Positions 22,391-34,097 of a stretch of DNA of 64,000 nucleotides are shown here, piece after piece. Numbering within the stretch: the stretch's first letter is position 1; the number at the start of each line of letters is the position of its first letter. The notes under the pieces are model-generated. The model was not told where the DNA came from and did not search any database. It saw only the letters and a list, made by a program, of their open reading frames with translations. The position numbers were made by a program, and so were the translations under genes. The stretch is from Platerodrilus igneus (taxonomy: Eukaryota; Arthropoda; Insecta; Coleoptera; Lycidae), in contig JARFIW010001670.1 of the NCBI GenBank assembly GCA_036346225.1, positions 5,394,001 through 5,458,000 of the forward strand. The letters are read 5' to 3'.

Positions 22391-24022
22391 TAAATGAACT
22401 TTTATCTTGTTTTGTCTTCACTAAGATATCTTTGAGCTAATTTTTATTAGTTAAGACAATGCAGTATAAAATAATTTATTAATATAGTGCTATTAGTTCC
22501 AGTACCCTTTTTACCAAGAATTATTTCAAGAATAATTCTGATAGAAGTATAGTTAAAGTAATATCTATAAATATAAAAAATAATTAGCAAAATAAAACAT
22601 ATGTAACGTCACATCATAATGCCATTTGAAAAAGAACGTGTAACAATTAGTACCATAAAAATAATCATAAATACAATTACATTATCATGTAAATATACAT
22701 ACACTTCCACCTTTTAAAAAATGGCACTTCTAAATAAATAATATTTTCTATAAATGCGTGCATTAGCACATTGTAATTCATTGTCTAAAATTTCTACATA
22801 CTGTAATGCCGATTAATCAAATAATCGCTGCAAGGTTATATCATACACATTGCCAAAGCTTATCAATACAAATATAGTACCATTTAATTTAAATTTTTTC
22901 TTTAGCAATTATTGCATCCTTAGAATAAGACAGAAGTCATTCATTCAATTTTTGTCAAGTGCAATTTCAACGATATATTCATATAAAGAATATTAAATCA
23001 CAGCAATCATTTTCATGCTAACCACACAATGGGAAACCCATCGGTGTTAAATTAATATTCGAAAATTATTTTAATGTAACTTCTTCAATTGCTACCACTC
23101 ACAAACGTTGCAATTTTACTACTGGTAAAAAACACGAAACCTTTCATTTTGCCAATCAGATAAAAGGGTTGATCATAACGGTATATTTGTTGCGGGCACT
23201 GCCCTTGTAGGTACTGTTAAGGCACCACCGACCAGTTTGAGAATTCAGAGGTTCAGTTTTGCTATTTCTAAAACATGTAGAATTCCCAATGATCACAATT
23301 GTGAAAATAGCGATTACTCTTATTGTTCTACGCAGACATAAGAAGTAATTTTATACGTCATTAACAAATACATAGTTTAAACTAAATTGTGGTAACCTTT
23401 TTACAGAGATGGTACTAATCTCATTTTCATAGGAAGTTGGTATTTTCTTAATACTTTAAATTATACTATAAAACGTTATCATAATTTCTTTTACAAAAGT
23501 ACGGGCTTGTTATCAACTCGCACAAAACATCCTTATTCTGTCTTCTGTCATCTCTGGTTTGATGACCGTTTCTGTGGTTTTATTTGGAAGAAGAAAAGCA
23601 TATTTTAATGATGCAAATAAATCAGAACTATGACTACTATGTATGATGATAATACCGCTTTAATGTAGAAATGTTTATTTACCGGTATTTCGAAATGTTT
23701 ATTAGTATTATAGCATGATCGGGTCCATAAATTATCATATGTGAGTCATCCGTCATGAAACTTCGTTATATGAAGTCAGTTGGTCAAACTCCACGTTTAA
23801 TACGATTTCCTCTTAGCTAAAGAAAACAAATTTTTGTGTAGATAAATTATTTCTCTGCTCGAGCTGTCTAAAAAATGGTATTTTAATGTGTGAATCAATT
23901 TTAAACTACTGGGTTGCCATGCTGAAGTGCGTTAACATTTACGTTAAAATTATGTCTTTTTTGGGTAGAATGTTATCAAGATAAGAATTATTTATTCAAT
24001 TCTTAAACGAGTGTTAATTATG
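22391..24022. other. No recognisable gene
   Basis: AT-rich DNA with no long open frame and no clear repeat. Confidence 0.4.
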
Positions 24023-24024
24023 TA

Positions 24025-24482
24025 CAGGCTGTAACAAATTCTAGGGCGACCAATGGGTTCTCGGAGCCTGTAAGAGATACGAAAATGCTTACATTGGAGT
24101 CAAAGTTGCGCATTTTGGTACGCAATAAAATGTTCAAAATTTAAGAATTTCGAATACTACCGGAGAATCCGCAAAAAAAACTCAATTTTGAAAATGGTTT
24201 TTATTTTTTCTGACTTTATTTGAAAAAGTATTTTGAAATAGATGTCATGTCATCGCAACTTTTTCCCTTCTACAAAATGGCATTATTAAATGATCAATCC
24301 GACGTTTCGTCTCCTAGCAACCATCATCGACTTTGTTTTTTAAACAGTCTAAAATTTTTGTGTTATTCTTAGCAAACTGTTATTTTAATTCTAAATCTAA
24401 CGACATACACTTAACATTTATTTGACGTTTCGAACTAAACAATCATTATCAGTGCTGGTTCATGATGGAATACGTCATCGTG
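24025..24482 (+). repeat. Left long terminal inverted repeat
   Basis: Inverted partner of 26021-26480. On the minus strand it contains two motifs ending CGAAACGTC: one at about 24303-24331 preceded by GATGATGG, and one at about 24423-24457 preceded by CACTGATAATG. Confidence 0.85.
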
Positions 24483-24619
24483 TAGAGAAGAAATGTGATT
24501 GAATTAAAATTATATATTACACTACCGAAAGCAATTTGTTTAATCGAGCAAAACTATTCTACTTATCATATTAATATAAGATAATAGTATCGTAATGCAT
24601 AGGATATTTTGTAAGAAAT

Positions 24620-25625
24620 TTATTCAGTGTGTTCAAAAGGACCTCCATTTTGCTGAATGCATAAATTAACCTTTGGTTTCATTTTAATTATCGCTCTTTG
24701 TATGGACAGTCTTCGGATTTCTTAAAAAGCGTTTCTTATGCATAATTTAAGATCCTCTAACGTATTTGTTTGGTGTTTATGTTCTTTATTCTTTATGGCT
24801 CCCCAAAAGAAATAATCCATTGGGGATGGGGGCTGTCTAGCCGGCCATTCGACATACCCTTTATTTCCCATCCATTTTTTTTAGGAAATTCTTTATTCAA
24901 AAAGTTTCTAACTGCTCTTGCGCCGTGTGGAGGAGCACCATCCTGCCGAAACTATAGTTCTTTGAAAAATTATTTGAAGGAAATTGAAATACGCTTTGCC
25001 ATGCAAATTTTCCTTGAAAAAACGGGCCAACAATACGGCGTTTGCATAAGCCCGTCCAAACATTTATACTAAATTGGACTTGATTTCTAATTTCTCTTTT
25101 TGCCCTCGGTTTCGCAGTTGCCCATAATGTTCTGTTGTACGATTAAACATTCCACAGTTTGTAAATGTGCCTTCATTGGACCAAATGACAATTTGTAGAA
25201 AAGCATTACTTTGTCGATTTTTTTTCTGTAGTTACTGACAAGATTGTTGACGTCTCTGGTTATCTCCTGGATGCAATTTGTGCGACGTGTGTAATCTATA
25301 TCCTTTATAATTGTTTCTCTTAAGAATTTTCCAAGCATTCGTATGATTTATAACTGGCTGATTGATCTGCTCCTTTTGTATTAAAAATGTAGGTTTCTAT
25401 TACTTTGCTTTAAAAAAATTAAAAACAGCTTACCTGATTTAAACCCACTTCTGTTTCTTCTTTTGTCGTACGATTTCCTACACTAAAGTTACCGTAATCT
25501 CTGATATTTCGATGAAGCTTTTGAAAAATATTGACGAACGGCTTATCTTCTTTCAGCGTATTTATGGAAGTACATCTCACTCGCTCTTGTGAATTTCGTT
25601 GACAATCATAATACACTTTTAGCAT
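24620..25625 (-). pseudogene. DUF4817-type mariner transposase, decayed
   Basis: The N-terminus starts at 25625 (MLKVYYDCQRNSQE...), matching the DUF4817 helix-turn-helix of insect mariner transposases. The first catalytic block reads VIWSNEGTFTNCGMFN (near 25180), where the Asp of WSDEATF is replaced by Asn. The second block is present as RQDGAPPH (about 24920-24945). The third reads EWPARQPPSPMDYFFWGAIKN in a shifted frame (about 24795-24860). The C-terminus IQQNGGPFEH lies near 24625. Several frame shifts and stops and the lost first Asp make this copy inactive. The coding region sits wholly between the long inverted arms. Confidence 0.82.
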
Positions 25626-26020
25626 ATTATCATCTTCTTGATTCGAAATCGTGTTTTTTAGTACAAACCGTAAAAAACCGTTTTAAATAGTAACGCAAAC
25701 TAATCTAGTTTAAGCAAAATTTATTTTACAACACACGATTTATTGAAATCGATGGTTGTCCGTTGCTATGAAACTGATACATTTGTTTTCCATGGCATGC
25801 TCCTTCACTTTGAGCAAATACAAAGCCCAACAGATTATTCAATGCAAACATAGAGGTCTTCTTGAACACATTGAATAAATTCATATAAATACCGTATATA
25901 TTATGATACTATTGTTATTATGTGAAGCTATTATGATAAGTAAATTAGTTTCGATCTTTAAACAAATTGTTTTGATAACGTAATAAATTATTCTAATCTA
26001 ATTATATTTCTCATCTTTAA

Positions 26021-26480
26021 GATGATGTGTTCCACATGACCAGCACTGATGATGGTTTTTTTTAGTTCGAAACGTCGAATAAATGTTAAGTGTGGTATGT
26101 TGTTGGATTTAGAATTAAAATGAAAGTTTGCTAAGAATAATACAACAATTTTCGACTATTTAAAAACAAAGTTGACGACGGTTGCTCGGAGCCGAAACGG
26201 CGGATCGATGATTTAGTGTTATTTTATAGAAGGGAAAAGTGGTTGCGATGATGTGACATTTATTTCAAAATACCTTTTCAAATAAAGTCAGAAAAAATAA
26301 AAACCAATGTTCAAAATTGAGGTTTTTTGCGGGTTTCTCTGTAGTATTCGGAACTCTTCAATTTTTGAACGGCATTTTATTGTGTACCAAGATGCTCAAC
26401 TTTTTTCCAATTTAAAGATATTCGCATCTCTTACAGTTTCCGAGAACCCAATGGCCAACCTAGAATTTGTTACAGCCTGT
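26021..26480 (-). repeat. Right long terminal inverted repeat
   Basis: Inverted partner of 24025-24482. On the plus strand it reads CACTGATGATGG ... TTCGAAACGTCG near 26041-26076, and GACGACGGTTGCTCGGAGCC then GAAACGGCGG near 26173-26205. Confidence 0.85.
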
Positions 26481-26482
26481 TA

Positions 26483-27039
26483 AAGGCACAAAATTCGATC
26501 CATAGAAATTGTCTTCAAAATTTTCTTGTTTTTAATTGTTTGTTGTAATTTTGTTTTATTCTCAAATAAACTTTGATAAAGAATTGTGTGTATCATAATA
26601 AATAGTGAATTAATTTTTCATATCATAATGTTTGAATAAATTTCTTTTGTTTCGTTTACTCCTTAATATGTAGCCTGGCATTGTTGTGTAACACTTCGCT
26701 AAAAACCACAGCTATAGTGAATTCGCTTAACTTTAGGATGACGTCACAACTAGATAAAATGCGACATTGCCAAGTAAGTTTAACTTCTAATGTATTTAAT
26801 GTAAGCTATACGAATATTCCCATTGACAAGAGGAATTAGTGGCAACGCCGTACAGAAATGCCAACCTTTATTGTGCTAAATGACAGTATTCTTCAAGCGC
26901 AATTCTAGACATTCATTTGCATACAGTTGCCAATACTTCGTTACTACATTTGAAGTCATCTTAAAGTTAAAGCGAGTGGACTGTAGCCGAATATTTTGCA
27001 TTACTTGTCCCAATCTTTTAAGTTCTCATAGTAGAATAT
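26483..27039. other. No recognisable gene
   Basis: AT-rich DNA between the long-inverted-repeat mariner and a Penelope fragment. No motif seen. Confidence 0.35.
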
Positions 27040-27840
27040 TTGTTAATGCCAGCTACTAAAGGCAAAAAATTGTAGAGCAATGTATCATATTATTTTCAGA
27101 AGATTTTTGCCAACAGAAAAAACCTATATCGGTAACACCACCCAATGGTTAAAAAATCGTATTATTCAACACAGGTCTGATGCAAAATTACATAAAAACA
27201 GCTGTGCTTTGTCTCAACACATTAGTAACACACTTCACACTCCAAATTATAAAGAGGTAGTTATCTTGGATTCTGAAACTAATTATAAAATGAGACTTTT
27301 CTTGGAGGCTTACTATATATACAGTGAACTTAATGCCATTAACTTCAGACAAGATACACAAAATTTGCATCCCATATATGAAAATTTGTACAGGATTTCA
27401 AAGAAATTACCAAACATTTAATAACAACCCGAATGTCACCTAATTAGCTTTTTATTATAACTTAATAGGCTACATATGATTAACGCATTCTTTTCAAATT
27501 TTTCAGTCATTACTTGTCACTTGACATTATAATATGTATTAATGACAATCTTCTATTAAAATGACTTTATACACCCTAGTGAGTTCTCCATTTTGTTATT
27601 TTGATTTGGGACCTCACCATTTTAATTTTGGTGGTGTTTAACTATATATATGTATTTCTGCATTAACAACTTTTAAGTAAATATTTTTAATCTTTAACTA
27701 ACTGTCATTCTATATGTCAATTTTTTGCAGTACCTTTGAAAAAGGCAAAAACCTTTGCCGAAACGTAAGGTCTTAATTAAATGTTGTGCTCAATACAATA
27801 TTGGATTTTGATTTGGACTACATCATCCCAATTTTTCATC
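27040..27840 (+). mobile_element. Penelope-like retroelement, 5'-truncated 3' end
   Basis: Contains the GIY-YIG-type C-terminal domain (27080-27421) and about 400 bp of downstream sequence. The latter includes a stem GGCAAA/TTTGCC followed by CGAAACGT (about 27743-27767), of the kind seen in Penelope-like element terminal regions. The reverse transcriptase part is missing, which fits the usual 5' truncation. A (TA)n tract follows at 27914. Confidence 0.7.
27080..27421 (+). pseudogene. GIY-YIG endonuclease domain of a Penelope-like element
   Basis: The open frame contains KTYIGNTTQWLKNRIIQHR, matching the YIG...R...H core of the GIY-YIG nuclease. This is followed by SCALSQHI, then VVILDSETNYKMRLFLEAYYI, which matches the conserved KILDxExNYxKRLxxE block of Penelope-like elements (the Glu is kept), and NFRQDTQNLHPIYENLY at the end. 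In intact elements this domain nicks target DNA and is fused C-terminal to reverse transcriptase. Here the GIY half and the Cys pair upstream are degraded and RT is absent. The frame is intact only over 113 codons, so it is a remnant. Confidence 0.75.
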
Positions 27841-27907
27841 TATAAAACTAATTTTTAAAAAAAACATAAAATATTAGACCAGTCCATTAAATAAGAGTGA
27901 AGCTTAT

Positions 27908-27913
<6 letters not shown>

Positions 27914-27962
<49 letters not shown>
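27914..27962. repeat. (TA)n microsatellite
   Basis: Uninterrupted alternating TA of about 49 bases. Confidence 0.95.
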
Positions 27963-27965
<3 letters not shown>

Positions 27966-28404
27966 TAATAAAAGGTAATACAAAAGGTCATTGAGCATCA
28001 TTCCGTGAACATAGTACTCTCCAAACCTAAGAAATATAGGAGATTTTGGTAAATACTCATGTTCAGAGTGTAATTGTAGAAACACTCAATATTGTGAGAG
28101 CACTCGGTATTATACTACAAATGCATAAAACCCCGTGACTTCAAGAAAGTATTTTCTCATGTCCACCATGCTGTGAAATTAAACCCCGTCCTTATACCTT
28201 GAAAATTACTTCTGCATATGAAATATGTAAATATTGATTTAAACGTCGTTTTTATCTTGTACTAATAATCATTATATTCCTACAATTAATGTTTTATATT
28301 TGCGATATCCTATTGCTATTGCATATCTGTATATGATATCATCAATTATTGTTGCTGCGCTCAGAAATATTTTTATCTATTCCTATCTCTATTAAGATTG
28401 AGGA

Positions 28405-28720
28405 AATTCATGCATGTCTCATGTAGTAAAAGTGTTCTGGAATTCGCGTGGAATGATATCTAGGAAAGTTACGCCGTACAATGCTCGCAGTAACGGCCAA
28501 ATTGAAAAATACAATGGTATCAGTTGACGTAGTACCCAAATAGTGCTAAACCCAAAAATAAGAATGCTGCAAATGAAAAAAGTGTACTTCCAAAAGTATC
28601 ACATTTAATAAGAAAATTGTTTTGCACTTCTATAAACGAAAGTTTGCATGACCGAATGTTCAAACATCAAAGACGAAGTGTTAATGTAGAAACTGTTCCA
28701 ACATGTCTTTTGAAGCCAGG
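28405..28720 (+). pseudogene. Ty3/gypsy integrase fossil
   Basis: Translation gives CMSHVVKVFWNSRGM, then TPYNARSNGQIEKYNG, the conserved block containing the catalytic Glu of the integrase core. After stops and frame changes come CMTECSNIKDEV and FQHVF, remnants of the PHERMFxxQRRS...PTWL block. No LTR or other pol part is attached. The sequence differs from the two other gypsy-type elements in this window, so it represents a third insertion. Confidence 0.65.
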
Positions 28721-30504
28721 TTATTAGTTGTTAATATTACGCAGATAGAAGGTGTTATAGTTCATCGCGTGCCCTTACAGAGGGGGTAGTCAATTTCACA
28801 TGAGTTGCAAACATCAAATTTACCTTGGTTACAAATTAACCATGCAAAATTATTTCAACTAACTTACCTTTCTTCTTCTAAATAATTAAATTACGGTATA
28901 GCCAATCATGAATCATTGTTTTACGGCATTTGCCACGTTGGAATACCAGTGATGTCGTTCGTCTTCATAAGCCAGATGGTAGGTCTGTCCTGTTCTATAA
29001 TACAAATTGTTTAAGCGGTGTTCATATTTACCTACTACATCAAAAGGAACACGACAAGGTTAAAATGGCAATGAACTGGGTAGTAAATGACGGGTGAACT
29101 CCACACACTAATATAATACTCAGTCCTTTCAGATACGATAGTTACGTGTAGAATGATCATAACGGTTGACTTTTTTACTTGCCAAAGTCATTCTCCTTTT
29201 ACGTTGCGCGTTACGATAGATCGAAACAATGACGCATATCACTTCAAATCGTACACACTGCAAAATACATAATAATAAAAACTAATTTTTAAAAAATTCT
29301 ACGTTAATTCACACTACCTGTTTTTTAGCTAAATTAAAATGTGTAATTAACTGTAAATTAGTGATTAGAAATTCCCTACGACTAATTATTAAAGAAAATC
29401 GTTGTGAAGCCAAATGAGGCGTAACAAGGTCTACGACAATTTGTCCATAATTCTAGTAGGATCCAATAGTTAAAGAAGTTTCATTAGACGAAACTAGCAC
29501 TGAATATGTTCACAATAAGGATTCTGATAGAAGAATATCCACAACATTTTCCAGATATTCAACTTCGAGTTAGTAGAAATAATTCGCAAAAAGATGAAGA
29601 AGTTGGTGAAAATAAGTTGAAGTAAGATGCAGAAGTTGGGGTGGTAAATGAATCCAAAGACGCTTGAAATAGACGAAACACAACCGGAAATTTCCAATTC
29701 ATAAGGAAAATTAAATAATCCTCTAGACAATCCAATTTACGTAGAAGTTCTAGGTCACGTATACCACCTGCTTGCGTAGAAAATTATACATTGTAATTTT
29801 ATAAGCTGAGGGAATGTAGTATAAATCTAGTTTGTCAAGTAGTTTTTTGTTGTTGACAAATACCTGTATAAATTGTTGCATGCATTTGGTATTATCCATA
29901 AATAACAGTTTATAAACTCTTTAAAAGGTTTTCAATTTTATTTTACAAATATACGCAAATAATCTTCGTAGTCTGGTTTTAATAATTGAAGCTTTGCATT
30001 TTTCTAGGCTGCCTTTGAAATATTATCTCCAAACTGTGTAGTCACTAGTAAAGCTCAGAGACGACTATTTGAATGATTTATTCTTCATACTTAATTTCTA
30101 ACCTTGTACATCGAAATCATAACAAAAATAATATATTTACCAATACCTGTAATATATGAATATTCAGTAATAAAGTCACAAATTCTTTTACCTGGAATTA
30201 TTACAAGCTTTTTTAATTAGTTGCTCTCCATCACATCTGAATGATAGTTATTGTTTTGGAGTTTCACGTCCAACATAGGTTACAATTTGAGTTTACCGCA
30301 TTAATTGTTCCCTATCTTATGAAACCACTTATGAAAGCATACGAAGCATCACCAAAATCGCCTTTAACAACGACGAAAAAAGCTAATTTATTGAAGTTCT
30401 TTTTATTTTTGGCTTCAATGTTTGGAGACTTTCGAACTTTTTTTGCATTATTGTGCGTACGAGGGGATCTGAAAAATTATGGGCATAAAGTGAAAAAATT
30501 TTTG
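28721..30504. other. No recognisable gene
   Basis: AT-rich DNA. The plus frame at 30241-30510 has no recognised domain and overlaps the end of the mariner fossil to its right on the other strand. Confidence 0.35.
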
Positions 30505-31140
30505 ACGTGAAATATCTTGTATTTTTCAATATAATCTATTGAAATTTCAATACATTTACTTCAACATTCTTCCTATAAATCAATACCGTCATTATGATTC
30601 TGGAAATCTACAAAATATCCATCCACTTTATGAGAAATTATTCTTTTTTTTTTAGTTTAAAGCAAGTTTTCTCACGAATTTTGCATTCAACTAATTCAAA
30701 TGTTTGCAGTTGTTTTATCTTTCAAGATAATTGATCATTTAACTCTTTGTAATTCCGCAAAACTGTTGCCATAATGTTTCCTCTTTATAAAACAGTTGTT
30801 TTTTTGGTACATTTCAATCTATTGATTTGACTATTGTTTTCAGTCTGGTGGTGCATCCAAGTTTCATCAACAGTTATCAAGCGACATTTAAAATCCATTT
30901 TATTTTATTCAAAACTATATAAACGCCCACTCGAATGCTTTTTTGATGAATCTTTAACAAATGTCTTGCATAAAGTTTTTTGTATGGATTCTTCTGCAAA
31001 ATATTTCAAATTCGTTTTTCTAAGATCTCGGCTATTTCGTGAACTTTCACTCGTCGATCATCTAACACCATATGATGATATGTGGTATTGTAGCAGATTT
31101 CGGACGATATTGGATCATCTTTGAGGCTGTATGACTAAAT
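30505..31140 (-). pseudogene. Mariner transposase fossil (classical mariner type)
   Basis: Read on the minus strand. HHMVLDDRRVKVHEIAEIL matches the second helix-turn-helix region of classical mariner (the HHxxLEDRRxKVxEIAExL block). Then come a YARHLLKIHQK block and the first catalytic region VDETWMHHQTE with its Asp intact. The interior is lost: the remaining C-terminal part reads VDGYFVDFQNHNDG and SKCIEISIDYIEKY, the usual end of these proteins. Stops and an internal deletion remove the second and third catalytic Asp. This mariner type is distinct from the DUF4817-type copies elsewhere in the window. Confidence 0.75.
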
Positions 31141-31265
31141 TTAAAAACAGCAACACATTTAATCACTGCACGGTTTTCATTTTTTTGCATTTTAAAAATT
31201 CAATGAACGAAAATATTAAATAAACAGCTGCTATGAATTGACAGATCAAAATAAATTCTGAGATG

Positions 31266-31398
31266 TGTTAATATATATGTGTGATTAATACTCAATGCAT
31301 AGTTTATAGTTATATAATAATAATGATATAAAACATGTAGTGGTTTATGATTTTTTGAGTGATACTTGTTCTAGACTCTCACATAGTCAAATATATCA
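31266..31398 (+). repeat. 5' LTR of the old gypsy element, internally deleted
   Basis: Shares CTCAATGCATAGTT, ATATAATAATAATGATATAA, CATGTAGTGGTTTATGA and GTCAAATATATCA with the 3' LTR, but lacks about 90 bp present there between TCTAGACT and GTCAAATATATCA. Confidence 0.75.
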
Positions 31399-32330
31399 GT
31401 AGCGACGATCAGAAGCCCAACAGTGATGATATTGCTGGAAAACCTTGTCCTAAAAATCTATTAACTCATCATGAGCAACTTAGTCACATATGTCGCTATA
31501 AAAAATATTCCTATTCCTTTTTATGAACACCATGTTGAACTTTTAGTTTTTATTTTAGAATGACTTCGAATTCATTTTCAAGTTTCTTAGGTACTACAAA
31601 CCGAAAAGGTAAGCGTGCTATGCTTACTTTTGTCTGCAGATAAATATAAATATTACGTGAAACCATCAGGCTTAAACAAATTTCTGAATGCACTTTCGAA
31701 AATTGCGTCTCTTGTCTGTCAAACAAATTTTAAATTAAAAAGTGCACAACAGCAGAACTCTTTAAATTTTTTAAACGTATAAAAATTTCTTGAGAAACTT
31801 TGTGTGGTTTTATTTCGTAAGTAAGAGGGTTATCGTTAGAATGTAAATTTGAATCGTTCCTCGACGATACACTTAGGGATAAACTAGTTTCTGGCCTATC
31901 AAATGAGGCGATGGCAAGGAGACAGCAGAGGATGAAAATCTTACTTTTGATGCAGCTTGTAAGTTGTTAGATACGAAAGCTGTTTGAAAAGTTTGGTCCA
32001 AATACGGCAAACAGTCAGTAAATGAACCGGAAACGAAGTTTGTACTACGAGGCGGTCTGATAAAATCACTTTTCGGGAATCACGGTGTAGGACTAGGCAG
32101 CCGCACCTAGTTGCTACGGTAGGTGATTCACTGTCTACGCCTTTTCGTCGAAATCATAGCTCATTAAGGTATCGCGCGGTTAGTCAACGAAAGTCGTATT
32201 CAATGCAGAAGAAACGGCGTTACCTTTGCGTGTAAAGGCATCAAATAAATGATTGTCCAGTTAAGGAATATAAATGTTTTTCCTGTCGCAAAATGGGCCG
32301 TACGTCACAATATTGTTTCAGATATTATGT
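31399..32330 (+). pseudogene. gag remnant of the old gypsy element
   Basis: LRDKLVSGLSNEAMARR (near 31880) matches the conserved LRDRLVxGLxNExxxRRL block of insect Ty3/gypsy gag. Downstream is a broken first zinc knuckle (HQINDCPVKEYKC). The second reads CFSCRKMGRTSQYC, where the His of the CCHC knuckle is replaced by Arg. Gag packages the RNA in the particle. This copy has several stops and frame changes. Confidence 0.65.
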
Positions 32331-32336
32331 TTTTCT

Positions 32337-32404
32337 CGGTATAGTTGAACTCGATTTAAAACCGACCTGATCGAATTTAAACTCGATCTGAACCAGTTTA
32401 TACC
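32337..32404. repeat. Short inverted repeat inside the old gypsy element
   Basis: CGGTATAGTTGAACTCGATT pairs loosely with CTCGATCTGAACC...TATACCG. It lies just after the zinc knuckle and is possibly a small secondary insertion. Confidence 0.35.
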
Positions 32405-32689
32405 GAACGTAATAATCCTGCTCGAAGAAACCCTCTTTTGATCCGCTTCGGTTTATATAAACAAATATAAGGTTTCGTCTCCTTTCCAAATTTTTTTGTT
32501 TCCGCGAGACGACATACAAAAATACTAAATAACATTACCTAACCTCAGTACATCACCAGTCCTTTTTGTAGAGGACAATTCAAAATTGCAAACAATGAAC
32601 GCTTATCAATCCACTTCGTTATTAATGTCAATGTTAAAAAATAAATGGTACCGATTTTGGTAAATTATTATTGATCATAACAAATTGGT

Positions 32690-34080
32690 TGTTATATCCA
32701 GCAATATTAGGTAGGAACTGGCTGATGATACTTTTTCCGTCTTTGTCAAAAACCATAGCCAAATAGTCAGATATATCATTAGTCAAGGAATAGAGTTAGA
32801 CTCTATACAGATGTTCAAAGAGGTGGATTTGGAGTAAAAAATAATAAAAAGCCAGGTTGTTGATGCACTTTCAAAAAATATCCTAATGTGTTTTCGTTAA
32901 GAAATAATCACCTTCCATTAAAAAAATTTAAAGTTAACGTAAATATTAAATCCGAGGCTACCCCCCATTTTTCACTGAGCGTATGAAGTACCATATGCTT
33001 TAAGGGATGGTGTGGGAATCGAACCTAATAGACTGGAGGCAGACGTATAATATCAAGAGTAAAATATATCAATTGAGCCTACGTGCCTAAAACTTTGTGT
33101 GGATCAATACCCATTATCACGACGGGAGGACATTTTTAACAAATTTTTTGGTAGTGAAATGTTTTGCCGAATATATTTGTTTAATGCATATCTTCAACTT
33201 TAAATTGACAAGGCATGTAGACCCTTTTTGACAATAAATACTCAACGTTTTCTTTACGTAAATAATCGATTAGGTTTTGAATTGGCGCCAGCTCCAATAG
33301 CATTGTTCCAAATGTTGATAGACTCTATGGTAGGTAACACAGAACATTGTGCGACATATTTAGATGCTATTCTAATTGGTGCTGAAGGTAGGCAGTCATG
33401 TGGAAGAATCCCTAACTCGGTGCTAGAACAAAATTAGATTCTTTTAATATCAAAATAAACATTGGAAAGTCTGTTCTTTGTCGATCCTTGGAATTTTTAA
33501 GGTAAAAGTCCATCAAAGTTTAAAATTGAGAAATCATGTTTATGCCCACTCCACAAAATCTTACCCGCCTAAAATCCTATTTGGCTATGCTTAATTATTA
33601 TAGAAACTTCATTCCAATGTGTCCAAATTTGTTAAAATTCGTACATAATTTATTCAGAAAAGACGTATCCTTGTCCTGGTATGGGAATGTGATTTGGCTT
33701 TTGTAAAAAGTAAAACTGCGATCTCTGAAAAGTCGCTTCTTACACTATATGAATGTACAAAACCAGCATCCTCAACGGCTGACTGGTGCATATGGGGTAG
33801 GTGCTGTGTTGGTACACGTAAGAGATGGGGTCGAATATCCTATAGATTTTGAGTCTGCAACGTTAAACGCGACACAAAAGAATTATAGTCAGCTTCATCC
33901 TGAAACTTTGGTAATTATATTTGTACTGAATTCCTTTTAGTATTTATACTGATCACGAACCATTAAAATACATATTTTCGGAATCAAAGAGATACCGCAG
34001 GTGGTTTCATCTCGTATTGTCAGATGGGCAAAGATGTTCTCTCTAAAATAAAGTGTTTTGTCTGATTGGTCGGATGTTAA
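32690..34080 (+). pseudogene. pol remnant: protease end, reverse transcriptase, RNase H
   Basis: ILGRNWL (about 32704) is the conserved end of the aspartic protease. RT starts near 32930 (FKVNVNIKSEATPHFSLS). The palm has TINTQRFLYVNNRLGFELAPAP (33228 on), and the catalytic YxDD box reads YLDAIL, so the second Asp is lost. The connection and thumb continue at 33560 (LAMLNYYRNFIPMCPNLL). RNase H follows with AYGVGAVLVHVRDGVEYPIDF, KNYSQLHPETL and YTDHEPLKYIF. The reading frame changes several times. Nothing here can be active, but domain order and spacing are normal. Confidence 0.8.
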
Positions 34081-34097
34081 TATGGGTCCTGACATTA

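Larger units (their letters stand above)
24025..26480 (-). mobile_element. Mariner-like element with ~460 bp terminal inverted repeats
   Basis: 24025-24482 and 26021-26480 are inverted copies of each other, with outermost CAGGCTGTAACAAATTCTAG. They align along their whole length with scattered substitutions and small indels. TA dinucleotides at 24023-24024 and 26481-26482 fit the usual TA target duplication. A decayed transposase lies between the arms on the minus strand. Arms this long are unusual for mariner-like elements, whose terminal repeats are commonly a few tens of bases. Confidence 0.85.

Noticed and set aside
27855..28085. Minus-strand open frame with a long Ile-Tyr repeat
   Set aside because: The repeat is the translation of the (TA)n microsatellite.
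30241..30510. 89-codon plus-strand open frame
   Set aside because: It abuts the 3' end of the minus-strand mariner fossil, shows no domain and is not supported by anything else.
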